6,344 bases of DNA from Actinomycetota bacterium (GCA_003242605.1 QGUZ01000300.1:1-6344), one strand, 5' to 3'; shown: positions 1 through 6,257, counted from the first letter of the stretch. Program-made: numbers and translations. Notes: generated by a model from the sequence alone, not told the origin.

Positions 1-489
1 CACACCCGGGGGCGCGCCGTCGACCCCGGCCCCGGCCCCCACCCCCCCGGCGGGCCGGGCCGGCCGCGGCAGCGGGCGCAGCCCCGAGAACCCCGGGGCC
101 GCGTCGGGCGGGGCGAGCCCCGCGCCGAGCAGCAGCGCCGACCGCCAGTCCAGGCCGAGCGGGCCCACCGTGCACGCGGCGAGCACCACCACGCTCACCC
201 CGACCCCGACCGTGGCGAGCACGATCGCCGCCGGTACGGCCGGCCGTACCTGCCGCCAGTTCGTGGTCAGCCCGCCCTCGGCGAGGATCACCGCCAGCGC
301 GACGAGCCCGATCTCCCGCGCCAGCTCGGCGTCGTCGAAGCCGATGCCGAGCCCGTCCTCGCCGAGCAGCAGCCCGAGGCCGAGGTAGATGAGCAGGCTC
401 GGCAGCCCGGTGCCGTGCGCGATCCGGACCGCGACGATCGCGGCGATCACCACGCCCGCGCCGAGGAGCAGCCAGACGTCGAGACGCAC
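1..489 (-). CDS. CPA1-type K+(Na+)/H+ antiporter, CvrA/NhaP2-like, N-terminal part (runs off left edge)
   Basis: This is an inner-membrane monovalent cation/proton antiporter. The GTG start at 489 is chosen because a strong SD (GGAAGGAGG on the minus strand) lies just upstream. All 163 codons to the window edge are open. Hydrophobic stretches near residues 5-24, 29-43, 60-74 and 84-106 are the first membrane helices of a CPA1 exchanger; LPSLLIYLGLGLLLG (residues 29-43) and LDWRSALLLGA (113-123) are typical of the CvrA/NhaP2 group. The family's conserved TDAAAVFS motif appears as PDAAPGFS (128-135), keeping the key Asp129. From about residue 124 onward the sequence still aligns in frame with the family, but many expected V, E, L and T residues are G, P or R, which may be sequence error (see findings). 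It lies downstream of the cyclo-ligase on the same strand with an 84-bp gap, so it may be co-transcribed or have its own promoter. The exact ion is unknown. Confidence 0.8.
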   Translation of the reverse strand, partial: MRLDVWLLLGAGVVIAAIVAVRIAHGTGLPSLLIYLGLGLLLGEDGLGIGFDDAELAREIGLVALAVILAEGGLTTNWRQVRPAVPAAIVLATVGVGVSVVVLAACTVGPLGLDWRSALLLGAGLAPPDAAPGFSGLRPLPRPARPAGGVGAGAGVDGAPPGV

Positions 490-561
490 CCGGCCCCTCC
501 TTCCCGCCCGGACCCACCGGCCGCGGGCTTCCGCCGTCGCCCGGCCACTCCGCCGCGGGCC

Positions 562-579
562 ACGTAATTTCCGTTACGT
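562..579. promoter_or_regulatory. Perfect 6-bp inverted repeat (ACGTAA-N6-TTACGT), possible operator
   Basis: ACGTAA and TTACGT are perfect inverted arms separated by six bases in a locally A/T-richer patch. The right arm overlaps the TAA stop of the cyclo-ligase. The site lies 73-90 bp upstream of the antiporter GTG, a plausible place for a dimeric repressor such as a TetR- or GntR-type protein. No U-tract follows on either strand, so a terminator is unlikely. Function is inferred from symmetry and position only. Confidence 0.3.
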
Positions 580-1155
580 CGCCGCCTCGACCCGCCCGAC
601 CCTCACGATTCCCGAGGGGAGCGCGGCGTACCGGACCGGCTGGTCGTGGGGCTCGGCGGGGACGCCGTCGATCAGCTCGCCCTCGTGCAGCAGGGCCACC
701 GTGGGCACGTTCGGGCCCACCCGCGCCAGCGCCCGGTCGTACGAGCCGCCGCCCCGGCCGAGCCGTACCCCGGTGGTCCGGTCGACCGCGAGCGCGGGCA
801 CGATCACGAGCGCGGCGGTGCGGATCGCGTCCACGCCGCGGCGCGTGTCGACCGGCTCGAGCAGGCCGTTTCGCCCCGGGGCGAGCGAGTCCGGGCCGTC
901 GTAAACGGCCCAGTCAAGATCGTTGTCAGGGCGGAGAACGGGCAGCATCACCGTCGCGCCGTGCTTCCACAACGCGTACACAAGGCCGTGGGTCGACGGC
1001 TCGGTGCCGAAGGACCAATAGCACGCGACAAGCCCCGCCATCTGCACCCACGGCTGGTCGAGAAGCGACTCCCTGATCGCCGCCGCCGCGCGCTGCGGGT
1101 CCTGCACTGTGGCCCGTCTCTCAAGAATCCGGCGACGCAGCTCCCGCTTCTCCAT
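574..1155 (-). CDS. 5-formyltetrahydrofolate cyclo-ligase (MTHFS/YgfA family)
   Basis: A cytosolic ATP-dependent enzyme (EC 6.3.3.2) that converts 5-formyl-THF to 5,10-methenyl-THF, returning this dead-end folate to one-carbon metabolism. The 193-residue product matches the family length. Visible motifs are CYWSFGTEPST (45-55) in the substrate region, LVIVPALAVD (116-125), the signature RLGRGGGSYDR (131-141) that binds ATP/Mg, and PAEPHDQPV (156-164) near the C-terminus. The ATG at 1155 is preferred because a GGAGGGG SD lies a few bases upstream; an in-frame ATG at 1167 would add four residues but has no SD. The gene is divergent from galU with only 24 bp between starts, the arrangement I recall for M. 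tuberculosis Rv0992c/Rv0993. Its promoter must therefore lie in the gap or in the start of galU. The stop is TAA at 574-576. Confidence 0.93.
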   Translation of the reverse strand: MEKRELRRRILERRATVQDPQRAAAAIRESLLDQPWVQMAGLVACYWSFGTEPSTHGLVYALWKHGATVMLPVLRPDNDLDWAVYDGPDSLAPGRNGLLEPVDTRRGVDAIRTAALVIVPALAVDRTTGVRLGRGGGSYDRALARVGPNVPTVALLHEGELIDGVPAEPHDQPVRYAALPSGIVRVGRVEAAT

Positions 1156-1179
1156 AAGCCCCTCCATTAAAGTCAATGC
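1156..1179. promoter_or_regulatory. 24-bp divergent start region; candidate overlapping -10 elements
   Basis: This short gap separates the start codons of the cyclo-ligase (minus) and galU (plus). On the plus strand TAAAGT (1168-1173) fits the actinobacterial TANNNT -10 and lies exactly at -12 to -7 relative to the galU ATG, as expected for a leaderless mRNA. On the minus strand TTTAAT (1171 to 1166) could serve the cyclo-ligase. The two candidates share the same bases, so the promoters could compete. No convincing -35 was found for either. The minus-strand TTGACT here is badly spaced for any -10 upstream of the cyclo-ligase start. This rests on short motifs. Confidence 0.35.
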
Positions 1180-2085
1180 ATGGCTGACTTCGACACTGTG
1201 ACGAAAGCCGTCATCCCCGCGGCGGGCCTCGGAACACGATTCCTCCCCGCCACGAAGGCCACGCCGAAAGAGATGCTGCCCATCGTCGACAAGCCGGCCA
1301 TTCAGTATGTGGTCGAGGAGGCGGTGGACGCCGGGCTCCTCGACGTGTTGCTGGTCACGGGCCGGAACAAGCGTTCCATCGAGGACCATTTCGACCGAGC
1401 GTACGAGCTTGAGGAGGCGCTCGCCGCAAAGGGGGACGAGGTACGGCTGTCACAGGTGTTGGAGACGGCCGACCTCGCCACCGTGCACTACGTACGGCAG
1501 GGCGAGCCGAAGGGCCTGGGCCACGCCGTGCTGTGCGCCAAGCAGCACGTGGGCGACCACCCGTTCGCCTGCCTGCTCGGTGACGACCTCATCGACCCGC
1601 GTGACCCGCTGCTCAAGCGCATGATCGAGGTGCGCAAGCGGTACGGCGGCAGCGTGGTGGCGCTGATGGAGGTGCCCAAGGACCAGGTCTCGCTGTACGG
1701 CTGCGCCGCGATCGCCCCCACCGAGGAGGAGGACGTGGTGCGGGTCACCAACCTGGTGGAGAAGCCCGCGCCCGAGGACGCCCCGTCGAACTGGGCGGTG
1801 ATCGGCCGCTACGTGCTCGACCCGGCGATCTTCGCGGTGCTGGAGGAGACCAAGCCGGGCCGCGGCGGCGAGATCCAGCTCACCGACGCCCTGCTCACGC
1901 TCGCGGGACGGGACCGTGACGAGGGCGGCCCCGTCCACGGCGTGCTGTTCCGCGGCCGCCGCTACGACACCGGCAACAAGGCCGAGTACCTGCGTACCGT
2001 GGTGACGTTCGCGGCGGAACGCGAGGACCTCGCGCCCGAGTTCCTGCCGTGGCTGCGCCGCTTCGTGGAGGAGCGGGTGCGGTAG
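1180..2085 (+). CDS. galU: UTP-glucose-1-phosphate uridylyltransferase
   Basis: A cytosolic enzyme (EC 2.7.7.9) that makes UDP-glucose from UTP and glucose-1-phosphate for cell-envelope glycans, galactose metabolism and trehalose/glycogen routes. The 301-residue protein has the full GalU set. It begins with the nucleotide-binding loop KAVIPAAGLGTRFLPATKA (9-27) and PKEMLPIVDKP (29-39). These are followed by QGEPKGLGHA (107-116), the metal-site GDD (134-136), VEKP with the sugar-phosphate-binding lysine (193-196), EIQLTDA (231-237) and YDTGNK (262-267). The ATG at 1180 puts eight residues before KAVIPAAG, as in relatives. No SD is visible upstream, so translation may be leaderless. The end is TAG at 2083-2085, 14 bp before the next start, with no terminator seen, so co-transcription with glp/moeA is likely. 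Confidence 0.97.
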   Translation: MADFDTVTKAVIPAAGLGTRFLPATKATPKEMLPIVDKPAIQYVVEEAVDAGLLDVLLVTGRNKRSIEDHFDRAYELEEALAAKGDEVRLSQVLETADLATVHYVRQGEPKGLGHAVLCAKQHVGDHPFACLLGDDLIDPRDPLLKRMIEVRKRYGGSVVALMEVPKDQVSLYGCAAIAPTEEEDVVRVTNLVEKPAPEDAPSNWAVIGRYVLDPAIFAVLEETKPGRGGEIQLTDALLTLAGRDRDEGGPVHGVLFRGRRYDTGNKAEYLRTVVTFAAEREDLAPEFLPWLRRFVEERVR

Positions 2086-2099
2086 GCCACAATAGGCAC

Positions 2100-3332
2100 G
2101 TGCACGATCCCCGACGCCCCGGTGACGGCGTCCCGCTCAAGCCCGTCGACCGGCACCTGGAGGAGATCCTCGCCACCGTGCGAGCGGTCACCCCGCTCGA
2201 GCTCGATCTCGACCAGGCCCTCGGCACCGTGCTCGCCGAGAACGTCACCTCGCCGCTGCCGCTGCCGCCGTTCGACAACTCCGCGATGGACGGCTACGCG
2301 GTGCGGGCCGCGGACGTGGCCGGCGCGTCCGAGACGAGCCCGGTCGTGCTGCCGGTGATGGACGACGTGGCGGCCGGGGACGGACGCACGTACGCGGTGG
2401 GCCGCGGCATGGCCGCGCGGATCATGACCGGCGCCCCGGTCCCCGGCGGCGCCGACGCGGTCGTGCCGGTGGAGTGGACCGACGGCGGCACGGTGCGCGT
2501 GGCGATCCGCCGCGCGCCCGAGCCGGGCAACGCGATCCGCCGGGCCGGCGAGGACGTACGGCCCGGCCAGGTCGTGCTGCCCGCCGGGACGCTGATCGGC
2601 CCGGCCCAGCTCGGCATCCTCGCCGGGGTGGGGCGGCGCCGGGCGCGGGTGCTGCCGCGCCCGCGGGTGGTCGTGATGTCGACCGGCGCCGAGCTCGTGC
2701 CGCCGGGCGAGCCGCTCACCCCCGGCAAGATCTACGAGTCGAACAGCTACACCCTCTGCGGCGCGGTACGGCAGGCCGGGGCCGAGGCGTACCGCGCCGA
2801 GGCCGTCACCGACGACCCGGCCGAGTTCCTCGAGCGGCTGGAGGCCCAGCTCGTCCGCGCCGACGTGGTGATCACCAGCGGCGGGGTGTCGATGGGCGCC
2901 TACGAGCCGGTGAAGGAGGCGCTCGGCCCGCTCGGCACGGTGCGGTTCGACAAGGTCGCGATGCAGCCCGGCATGCCGCAGGGGTTCGGCGTGGTCGGCG
3001 AGGACCGGGTGCCGATCTTCTGCCTGCCCGGCAACCCGGTGTCGGCGTTCGTGTCGTTCGTGCTGTTCGTCCGGCCCGCGCTCGACAAGATGCGCGGCCT
3101 GCCCGCAGGCCCGCCGAGGACCGTGCCCGCGACCGTGGACGCGCCGCTGCGCTCGCCCAAGGGCAAGCGCTCGTTCCTGCGCGGCGTGCTCGACGGCGAC
3201 GTGGTGTCGCCGGTGCGCGGCCAGGGCTCGCACCAGCTCGGCGCGCTCGCCGGGGCGAATGCGCTCATCGTCGTGCCCGAGGACGTCACCGAGGTGCCCA
3301 AGGGCGCCACGGTCCGGGTCATTCCCCTCTGA
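2100..3332 (+). CDS. glp: MoeA / gephyrin E-domain-like protein (Glp): molybdopterin molybdotransferase family, probable division scaffold
   Basis: The family inserts molybdate into adenylylated molybdopterin. In Corynebacterium the syntenic homologue Glp binds FtsZ and a membrane receptor, GlpR. The 410-residue length is typical. Landmarks are PPFDNSAMDGYAV (57-69), RIMTGAPVPGGADAVVPVE (107-125), RRAGEDVRPG (147-156), STGAELVPPGEPL (194-206), TSGGVSMG (259-266), KVAMQPGMPQGFG (285-297), CLPGNPVSA (308-316), and a C-terminal domain IV from about 340 to 410. Compared with E. coli MoeA as I recall it, Asp59 and Asp142 are kept (59, 152), but Asp228 is Ala197, Lys279 is Gln289 and the Lys of GKP is Met292. 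The GTG at 2100 is chosen because it follows the galU stop by 14 bp and gives a family-like N-terminus; its SD (ATAGG) is weak. Whether it makes cofactor, scaffolds division, or both is unresolved. Confidence 0.9.
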   Translation: MHDPRRPGDGVPLKPVDRHLEEILATVRAVTPLELDLDQALGTVLAENVTSPLPLPPFDNSAMDGYAVRAADVAGASETSPVVLPVMDDVAAGDGRTYAVGRGMAARIMTGAPVPGGADAVVPVEWTDGGTVRVAIRRAPEPGNAIRRAGEDVRPGQVVLPAGTLIGPAQLGILAGVGRRRARVLPRPRVVVMSTGAELVPPGEPLTPGKIYESNSYTLCGAVRQAGAEAYRAEAVTDDPAEFLERLEAQLVRADVVITSGGVSMGAYEPVKEALGPLGTVRFDKVAMQPGMPQGFGVVGEDRVPIFCLPGNPVSAFVSFVLFVRPALDKMRGLPAGPPRTVPATVDAPLRSPKGKRSFLRGVLDGDVVSPVRGQGSHQLGALAGANALIVVPEDVTEVPKGATVRVIPL

Positions 3333-3344
3333 GCCCGCGCCCCG

Positions 3345-3368
3345 CGTACGATTTGGGGTACTCGTACG
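3345..3368. promoter_or_regulatory. Inverted repeat CGTACGA-N10-TCGTACG overlapping a candidate -10 upstream of moaC
   Basis: Seven-base arms are perfect inverted repeats, and each contains the self-palindrome CGTACG, with 18 bp between equivalent positions. The left arm overlaps TACGAT (3347-3352), a good actinobacterial -10, which would place transcription start near 3358-3360, inside the repeat. The site sits 40-63 bp before the moaC ATG in the 75-bp gap after glp. A regulator bound here could block a separate moaC-mog promoter. No clear -35 was seen. The regulatory role is inferred. Confidence 0.4.
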
Positions 3369-3407
3369 GCTGAGCGACTGCCGGCGGCGGCCGGTCAGGA
3401 GGGCGAC

Positions 3408-3904
<497 letters not shown>

Positions 3905-3908
<4 letters not shown>

Positions 3909-4384
3909 GAGCGCTCGCGATCACGGTCTCCAACCGGGCGGCCAAGGGCATCTATCCGGACAGGTCCGGCCCGCTGCTCGTGTCGCTGCTCAAGGAGGCC
4001 GGGTGCGAGCAGGTGGACGGCCCGCTCGTCATCCCCGACGGCGAGCCGGTGGAGGCCGCGCTGCGCGACGGCGTACGCGACGGCTACGACGTGATCGTCA
4101 CCACCGGCGGCACCGGGCTCACCCCCACCGACCTCACCCCCGAGCTGACCCGGCGCGTGCTCGACCGGGAGATCCCCGGCATCGCCGAGGCGATCCGCCA
4201 GGTGAACCGGGAGAAGGTGCCCACTTCGATCCTGTCGCGCGGCCTCGCCGGCGTGGCGGGCCGCACGCTGATCGTGAACCTTCCGGGCTCCTCGGGCGGC
4301 GTCAAGGACGGCATGGCCGTGCTCGCGCCGATCCTGCGGCACGCGGTCGACCAGATCCACGGCGGCGACCACCCCAGAGGCTGA
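3905..4384 (+). CDS. mog: MogA/MoaB family molybdopterin adenylyltransferase (gephyrin G-domain relative)
   Basis: A cytosolic protein that adenylylates molybdopterin with ATP to give MPT-AMP, the substrate of MoeA. The 159 residues are a single MoCF-binding domain of normal size for actinobacterial Mog/MoaB. Signatures are DVIVTTGGTGLTPTDLTPE (62-80), with the conserved Asp76 in the substrate site, GIAEAIR (92-98), SRGLAGVAGRTLIVNLPGS (111-129) and GGVKDG (131-136). The start is GTG at 3905, overlapping the moaC stop by four bases, with GGAGG upstream inside moaC. Mog and the Glp/MoeA encoded just upstream correspond to the G and E domains fused in eukaryotic gephyrin and plant Cnx1. MogA (active) versus MoaB (sometimes inactive) cannot be settled by eye, but the catalytic-type residues look intact. 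No frameshift is seen. Confidence 0.93.
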
Positions 4385-4408
4385 GCGGCCGGAGGCTGCG
4401 CGCCGCCG

Positions 4409-4421
4409 CCCCGAAACGGGG
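4409..4421 (+). other. Short perfect hairpin CCCCG-AAA-CGGGG in the rimJ leader
   Basis: A 5-bp G/C stem with an AAA loop lies between the mog stop and the strong SD at 4433-4440. There is no T-tract after it, so it is not a standard terminator. It could protect an mRNA end or influence access to the SD that follows 11 bases later. Only the symmetry is observed; the role is inferred. Confidence 0.3.
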
Positions 4422-4445
4422 AGAATCCGAGCAAAGGAGGACGGC

Positions 4446-4478
4446 GTGGCGGATCGGCGGTCGCAGAGGGATGATTGA
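4446..4478 (+). CDS. Candidate 10-residue leader ORF upstream of and in frame with rimJ
   Basis: GTG at 4446 opens a ten-codon ORF reading MADRRSQRDD, ended by TGA at 4476-4478. Its SD, AAAGGAGG (4433-4440), can pair over all eight bases with the usual actinobacterial 16S 3' end and sits at the ideal five-base spacing. It is the best SD in the plus-strand cluster. The rimJ GTG at 4482 follows the TGA by three bases in the same frame and has only a distant GAGGG. This fits a leader peptide whose termination feeds reinitiation at rimJ. It also fits a rimJ whose original start was cut off by a TGA mutation. Four of the ten residues are acidic or basic pairs with no recognisable function. Confidence 0.45.
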   Translation: MADRRSQRDD

Positions 4479-4481
4479 CAG

Positions 4482-5111
4482 GTGGATCGACTTCGCGGTT
4501 GGCCGGTGACCCTGACGGAGGGGCCGGTCGGCCTACGGCCCATCCGGTTCCGTGACGTACGGGTCTGGCGGGAGACGCGGCTGCGCAACATCGAGTGGCT
4601 GCGCCCATGGGAGCCCACGAACCCGGAGACGCCGCTGTACCGCACCGGCCTCGGGCCGTACATCGCCATGGTCGGCACGCTGCGCCGGGAGGCGCGGCAG
4701 GGCCTCGCCATGCCCTGGGTGGTGACCTACGAGGGGCGCTTCGCCGGGCAGCTCACGATCGGCGGCATCACGTGGGGAGCCGCCCGCTCCGCCCAGGTCG
4801 GTTACTGGATCGACCGGGAGCTCGCCGGTCGCGGCATCATTCCGACCGCGCTCGCCATGGCCGTGGACCACTGTTTCTTTACCACGGGTCTACATCGTTT
4901 GGAGGCCAATATCCGTCCGGAAAACCACGCCAGCCGTAGGGTGGTGGAGAAGCTCGGTTTCCGGGAGGAGGGCCTACGCCGACGTCAACTGCACATCAAC
5001 GGCGCCTGGCGAGACCACATCTGCTACGCGCTGACGCTGGAGGACGTTCCGAACGGCCTTTTGGCGCAGTGGCGGCGTACCCGGGAGGCGGCTGCGCGCG
5101 ACGGCTCCTGA
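4482..5111 (+). CDS. rimJ: RimJ/RimL-type GNAT N-acetyltransferase
   Basis: An acetyl-CoA-dependent transferase of the GNAT fold. By family it could acetylate the N-terminus of a ribosomal protein or another protein, but the real substrate in this locus is unknown. The 209 residues show the RimJ/Acetyltransf_3 pattern: GPVGLRPIRFRD (14-25), WLRPWEPT (39-46), QVGYWIDRELAGRGI (105-119) carrying the acetyl-CoA pyrophosphate loop, and RPENHASRRVVEKLGF (145-160), the Asn-Ser-containing motif B. A GNAT gene sits between glp and the SepX/GlpR gene in mycobacteria too, which hints at a shared role. The GTG at 4482 is preferred because relatives have the GWPVTL segment (residues 6-11); GTG 4506 would remove most of it. 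Its own SD is weak, so translation may depend on the leader ORF. Residues 131-153 are encoded with unusually many rare, A/T-rich codons. Confidence 0.9.
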   Translation: MDRLRGWPVTLTEGPVGLRPIRFRDVRVWRETRLRNIEWLRPWEPTNPETPLYRTGLGPYIAMVGTLRREARQGLAMPWVVTYEGRFAGQLTIGGITWGAARSAQVGYWIDRELAGRGIIPTALAMAVDHCFFTTGLHRLEANIRPENHASRRVVEKLGFREEGLRRRQLHINGAWRDHICYALTLEDVPNGLLAQWRRTREAAARDGS

Positions 5112-5262
5112 ATGACCAGGGCGTTAACGGCTTTGCCGATCTCGCGACACACCGCACCGAATACTCGTCAAACAATCACACACGGTCTTACGGTGCGTGA
5201 CGTGAGCACATCGGTGACGGCAAAAGACCCAGGATGTGTTCACGCTGCCCGGAGGCGGTGTC
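5112..5262 (+). promoter_or_regulatory. 151-bp intergenic region, probable sepX promoter region
   Basis: This is the longest plus-strand gap inside the cluster and is A/T-richer than its surroundings. It contains an 8-bp palindrome CGTTAACG (5122-5129), a small CGGC-TTT-GCCG stem (5128-5138) without a T-tract, and a possible -10, TACGGT (5189-5194), with no convincing -35. The sepX SD, GGAGG, is at 5251-5255. A separate promoter for sepX is likely from the length and composition of the gap, but no element is certain. Confidence 0.35.
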
Positions 5263-6219
5263 ATGGGTAGCGTATTCCTTTATCTCGCCATCGTCCTGAT
5301 GTGGCTGTGCGTCCTGGTGCCGATGTGGCTGCGCCGGGACCGCGGCCACGAGGACGAGTTCGTGCCCGCCTTCGGCGAGGACACCGCCGGCGACGCCGCG
5401 GGTGACACGGGCGGCTCCACCCGCGACGATATCAGTGATCGGTCCCGTGACGAGACCTCCGAGGAGATCCGTGACGACAGCGGCGGCGACACCCTCGTCG
5501 ACGACGACGCCCCCGCCTCGGCCGCCCGGCCCTCCGCCGGGTCCGCGGCGCACGCGATGGGCGCCTCCGGGTCCGTCACCGCCCGGGCCGGGGACCGGGC
5601 CGACGCCGGCTCCGCCGTGAGCCCCGGCCTCGGCTCCGCCACCGGGTCCGCCGCCGACGTGGACACCGCATCCGACGCTGTATCCGACGCTGTGTCCGAC
5701 GCTGTGTCCGGCACTGTGTCCGACGCTGTGTCCGGCGCAGGGAGCGACACCGCATCGGAGGCCGGTTCGGACCCCACCGCATCCCAGGCCGCCTTCTCCC
5801 CCCAGTCCGGCGACAAGCCCTCGACCACGCCGCCCATGTCCTCCCGAGCCGCCCGCCGCCGCGCCGCCCAGCGCCGCCGCGCCCGCATCATCGCCCGCCG
5901 CCGCAGGCGCCTGTTCTACTCCGTGCTCCTCGTGATCGCGTCCACCGTGACCGCGGCCACCGGCGTGGTCTCCTGGTGGGGCGTGATCCCGTCCGTCGTC
6001 ATCCTCCTCGGTTACCTCGTCATGCTCCGCGTCGCCGCCCGCATCGACGCGGAACGCCGCGCCCACGCCGCCCGGCTCCGCGCGGAGCGCGCCCGGCGCC
6101 GCCGCGAGGCCCTCGCGGCCCGGCAGACCACCGCTGACGTGCTCGAATTCCAGGGTCCCCGGCGGGCCGAGCTGTTCGACCAGTACGCGGATCCGCCGCG
6201 CCGCGCCGTCGGCGACTGA
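5263..6219 (+). CDS. sepX: SepX/GlpR-type actinobacterial membrane protein, probable septation factor and Glp receptor
   Basis: An integral membrane protein of 318 residues. A first helix (about 2-23) ends in VLVPMWLRRD, the N-terminal hallmark I associate with the SepX/GlpR family. A long low-complexity acidic linker (34-194) rich in D, S, A, G and T follows, then an Arg-rich segment (195-216). Next comes a hairpin of two helices (about 217-237 and 240-257) and a basic helix (259-288), possibly coiled coil. The C-terminal tail contains LEFQGPRRAELFDQYADPP (294-312). The positive-inside rule puts the linker and C-terminus in the cytoplasm. The Streptomyces family member SepX works in septation, and the corynebacterial one, GlpR, binds the gephyrin-like Glp; glp is encoded upstream here. 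ATG 5263 has GGAGG seven bases upstream, whereas the GTG at 5236 lacks a well-spaced SD. The linker carries a 12-bp tandem repeat. Confidence 0.85.
   Translation: MGSVFLYLAIVLMWLCVLVPMWLRRDRGHEDEFVPAFGEDTAGDAAGDTGGSTRDDISDRSRDETSEEIRDDSGGDTLVDDDAPASAARPSAGSAAHAMGASGSVTARAGDRADAGSAVSPGLGSATGSAADVDTASDAVSDAVSDAVSGTVSDAVSGAGSDTASEAGSDPTASQAAFSPQSGDKPSTTPPMSSRAARRRAAQRRRARIIARRRRRLFYSVLLVIASTVTAATGVVSWWGVIPSVVILLGYLVMLRVAARIDAERRAHAARLRAERARRRREALAARQTTADVLEFQGPRRAELFDQYADPPRRAVGD
5671..5742 (+). repeat. Tandem 12-bp repeat, about six units, coding Ser-Asp-Ala-Val
   Basis: Units of consensus TCCGACGCTGTG begin at 5671, 5683, 5695, 5707, 5719 and 5731. Units 2, 3 and 5 are identical, unit 1 differs at one base, unit 4 at two, and unit 6 is degenerate. 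They are in frame and encode repeating S-D-A-V (residues 137-160) in the cytoplasmic linker of SepX. Units of 12 bp keep the frame if copies are gained or lost by replication slippage. Confidence 0.9.
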
Positions 6220-6251
6220 AAACCGTGGCGCAAGCACCCCGGAAAGTTTGC

Positions 6252-6257
6252 TACTCT
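6252..6257 (+). promoter_or_regulatory. Candidate -10 (TACTCT) for the tRNA-Ala gene
   Basis: TACTCT fits the TANNNT pattern and ends 12 bases before the first tRNA base, giving a short 5' leader for RNase P. No good -35 is seen at the expected distance, so support is limited to position and pattern within the 50-bp gap after sepX. Confidence 0.3.

Noticed and set aside
389..1170. Plus-strand ORFs of 171 and 174 residues
   Set aside because: They are antisense to the antiporter start and the cyclo-ligase, which have SDs and conserved motifs.
1176..1187. Three-codon ORF ATG-CAT-GGC-TGA overlapping the galU start
   Set aside because: It has no SD and is short enough to be chance.
3333..3407. 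Molybdenum-cofactor riboswitch upstream of moaC
   Set aside because: The 75-bp gap is too short for the known Moco riboswitch (roughly 140 nt), and no matching structure was seen.
5146..5150. GACAC, a WhiA-like site, upstream of sepX; also GCCGAT resembling part of a WhiG promoter at 5135
   Set aside because: A 5-bp word is expected by chance, and the WhiG-like half has wrong spacing to any TAAA element.
5234..5299. 21-residue ORF starting MCSRCPEAV across the sepX start
   Set aside because: It has only a weak AGG upstream and runs out of frame through sepX; the sepX ATG has a much better SD.
5188..6237. 349-residue minus-strand ORF with GHSVGHSVG repeats
   Set aside because: The repeats are only the opposite-strand reading of the 12-bp SepX repeat; the plus-strand frame has an SD, membrane helices and family-like ends.
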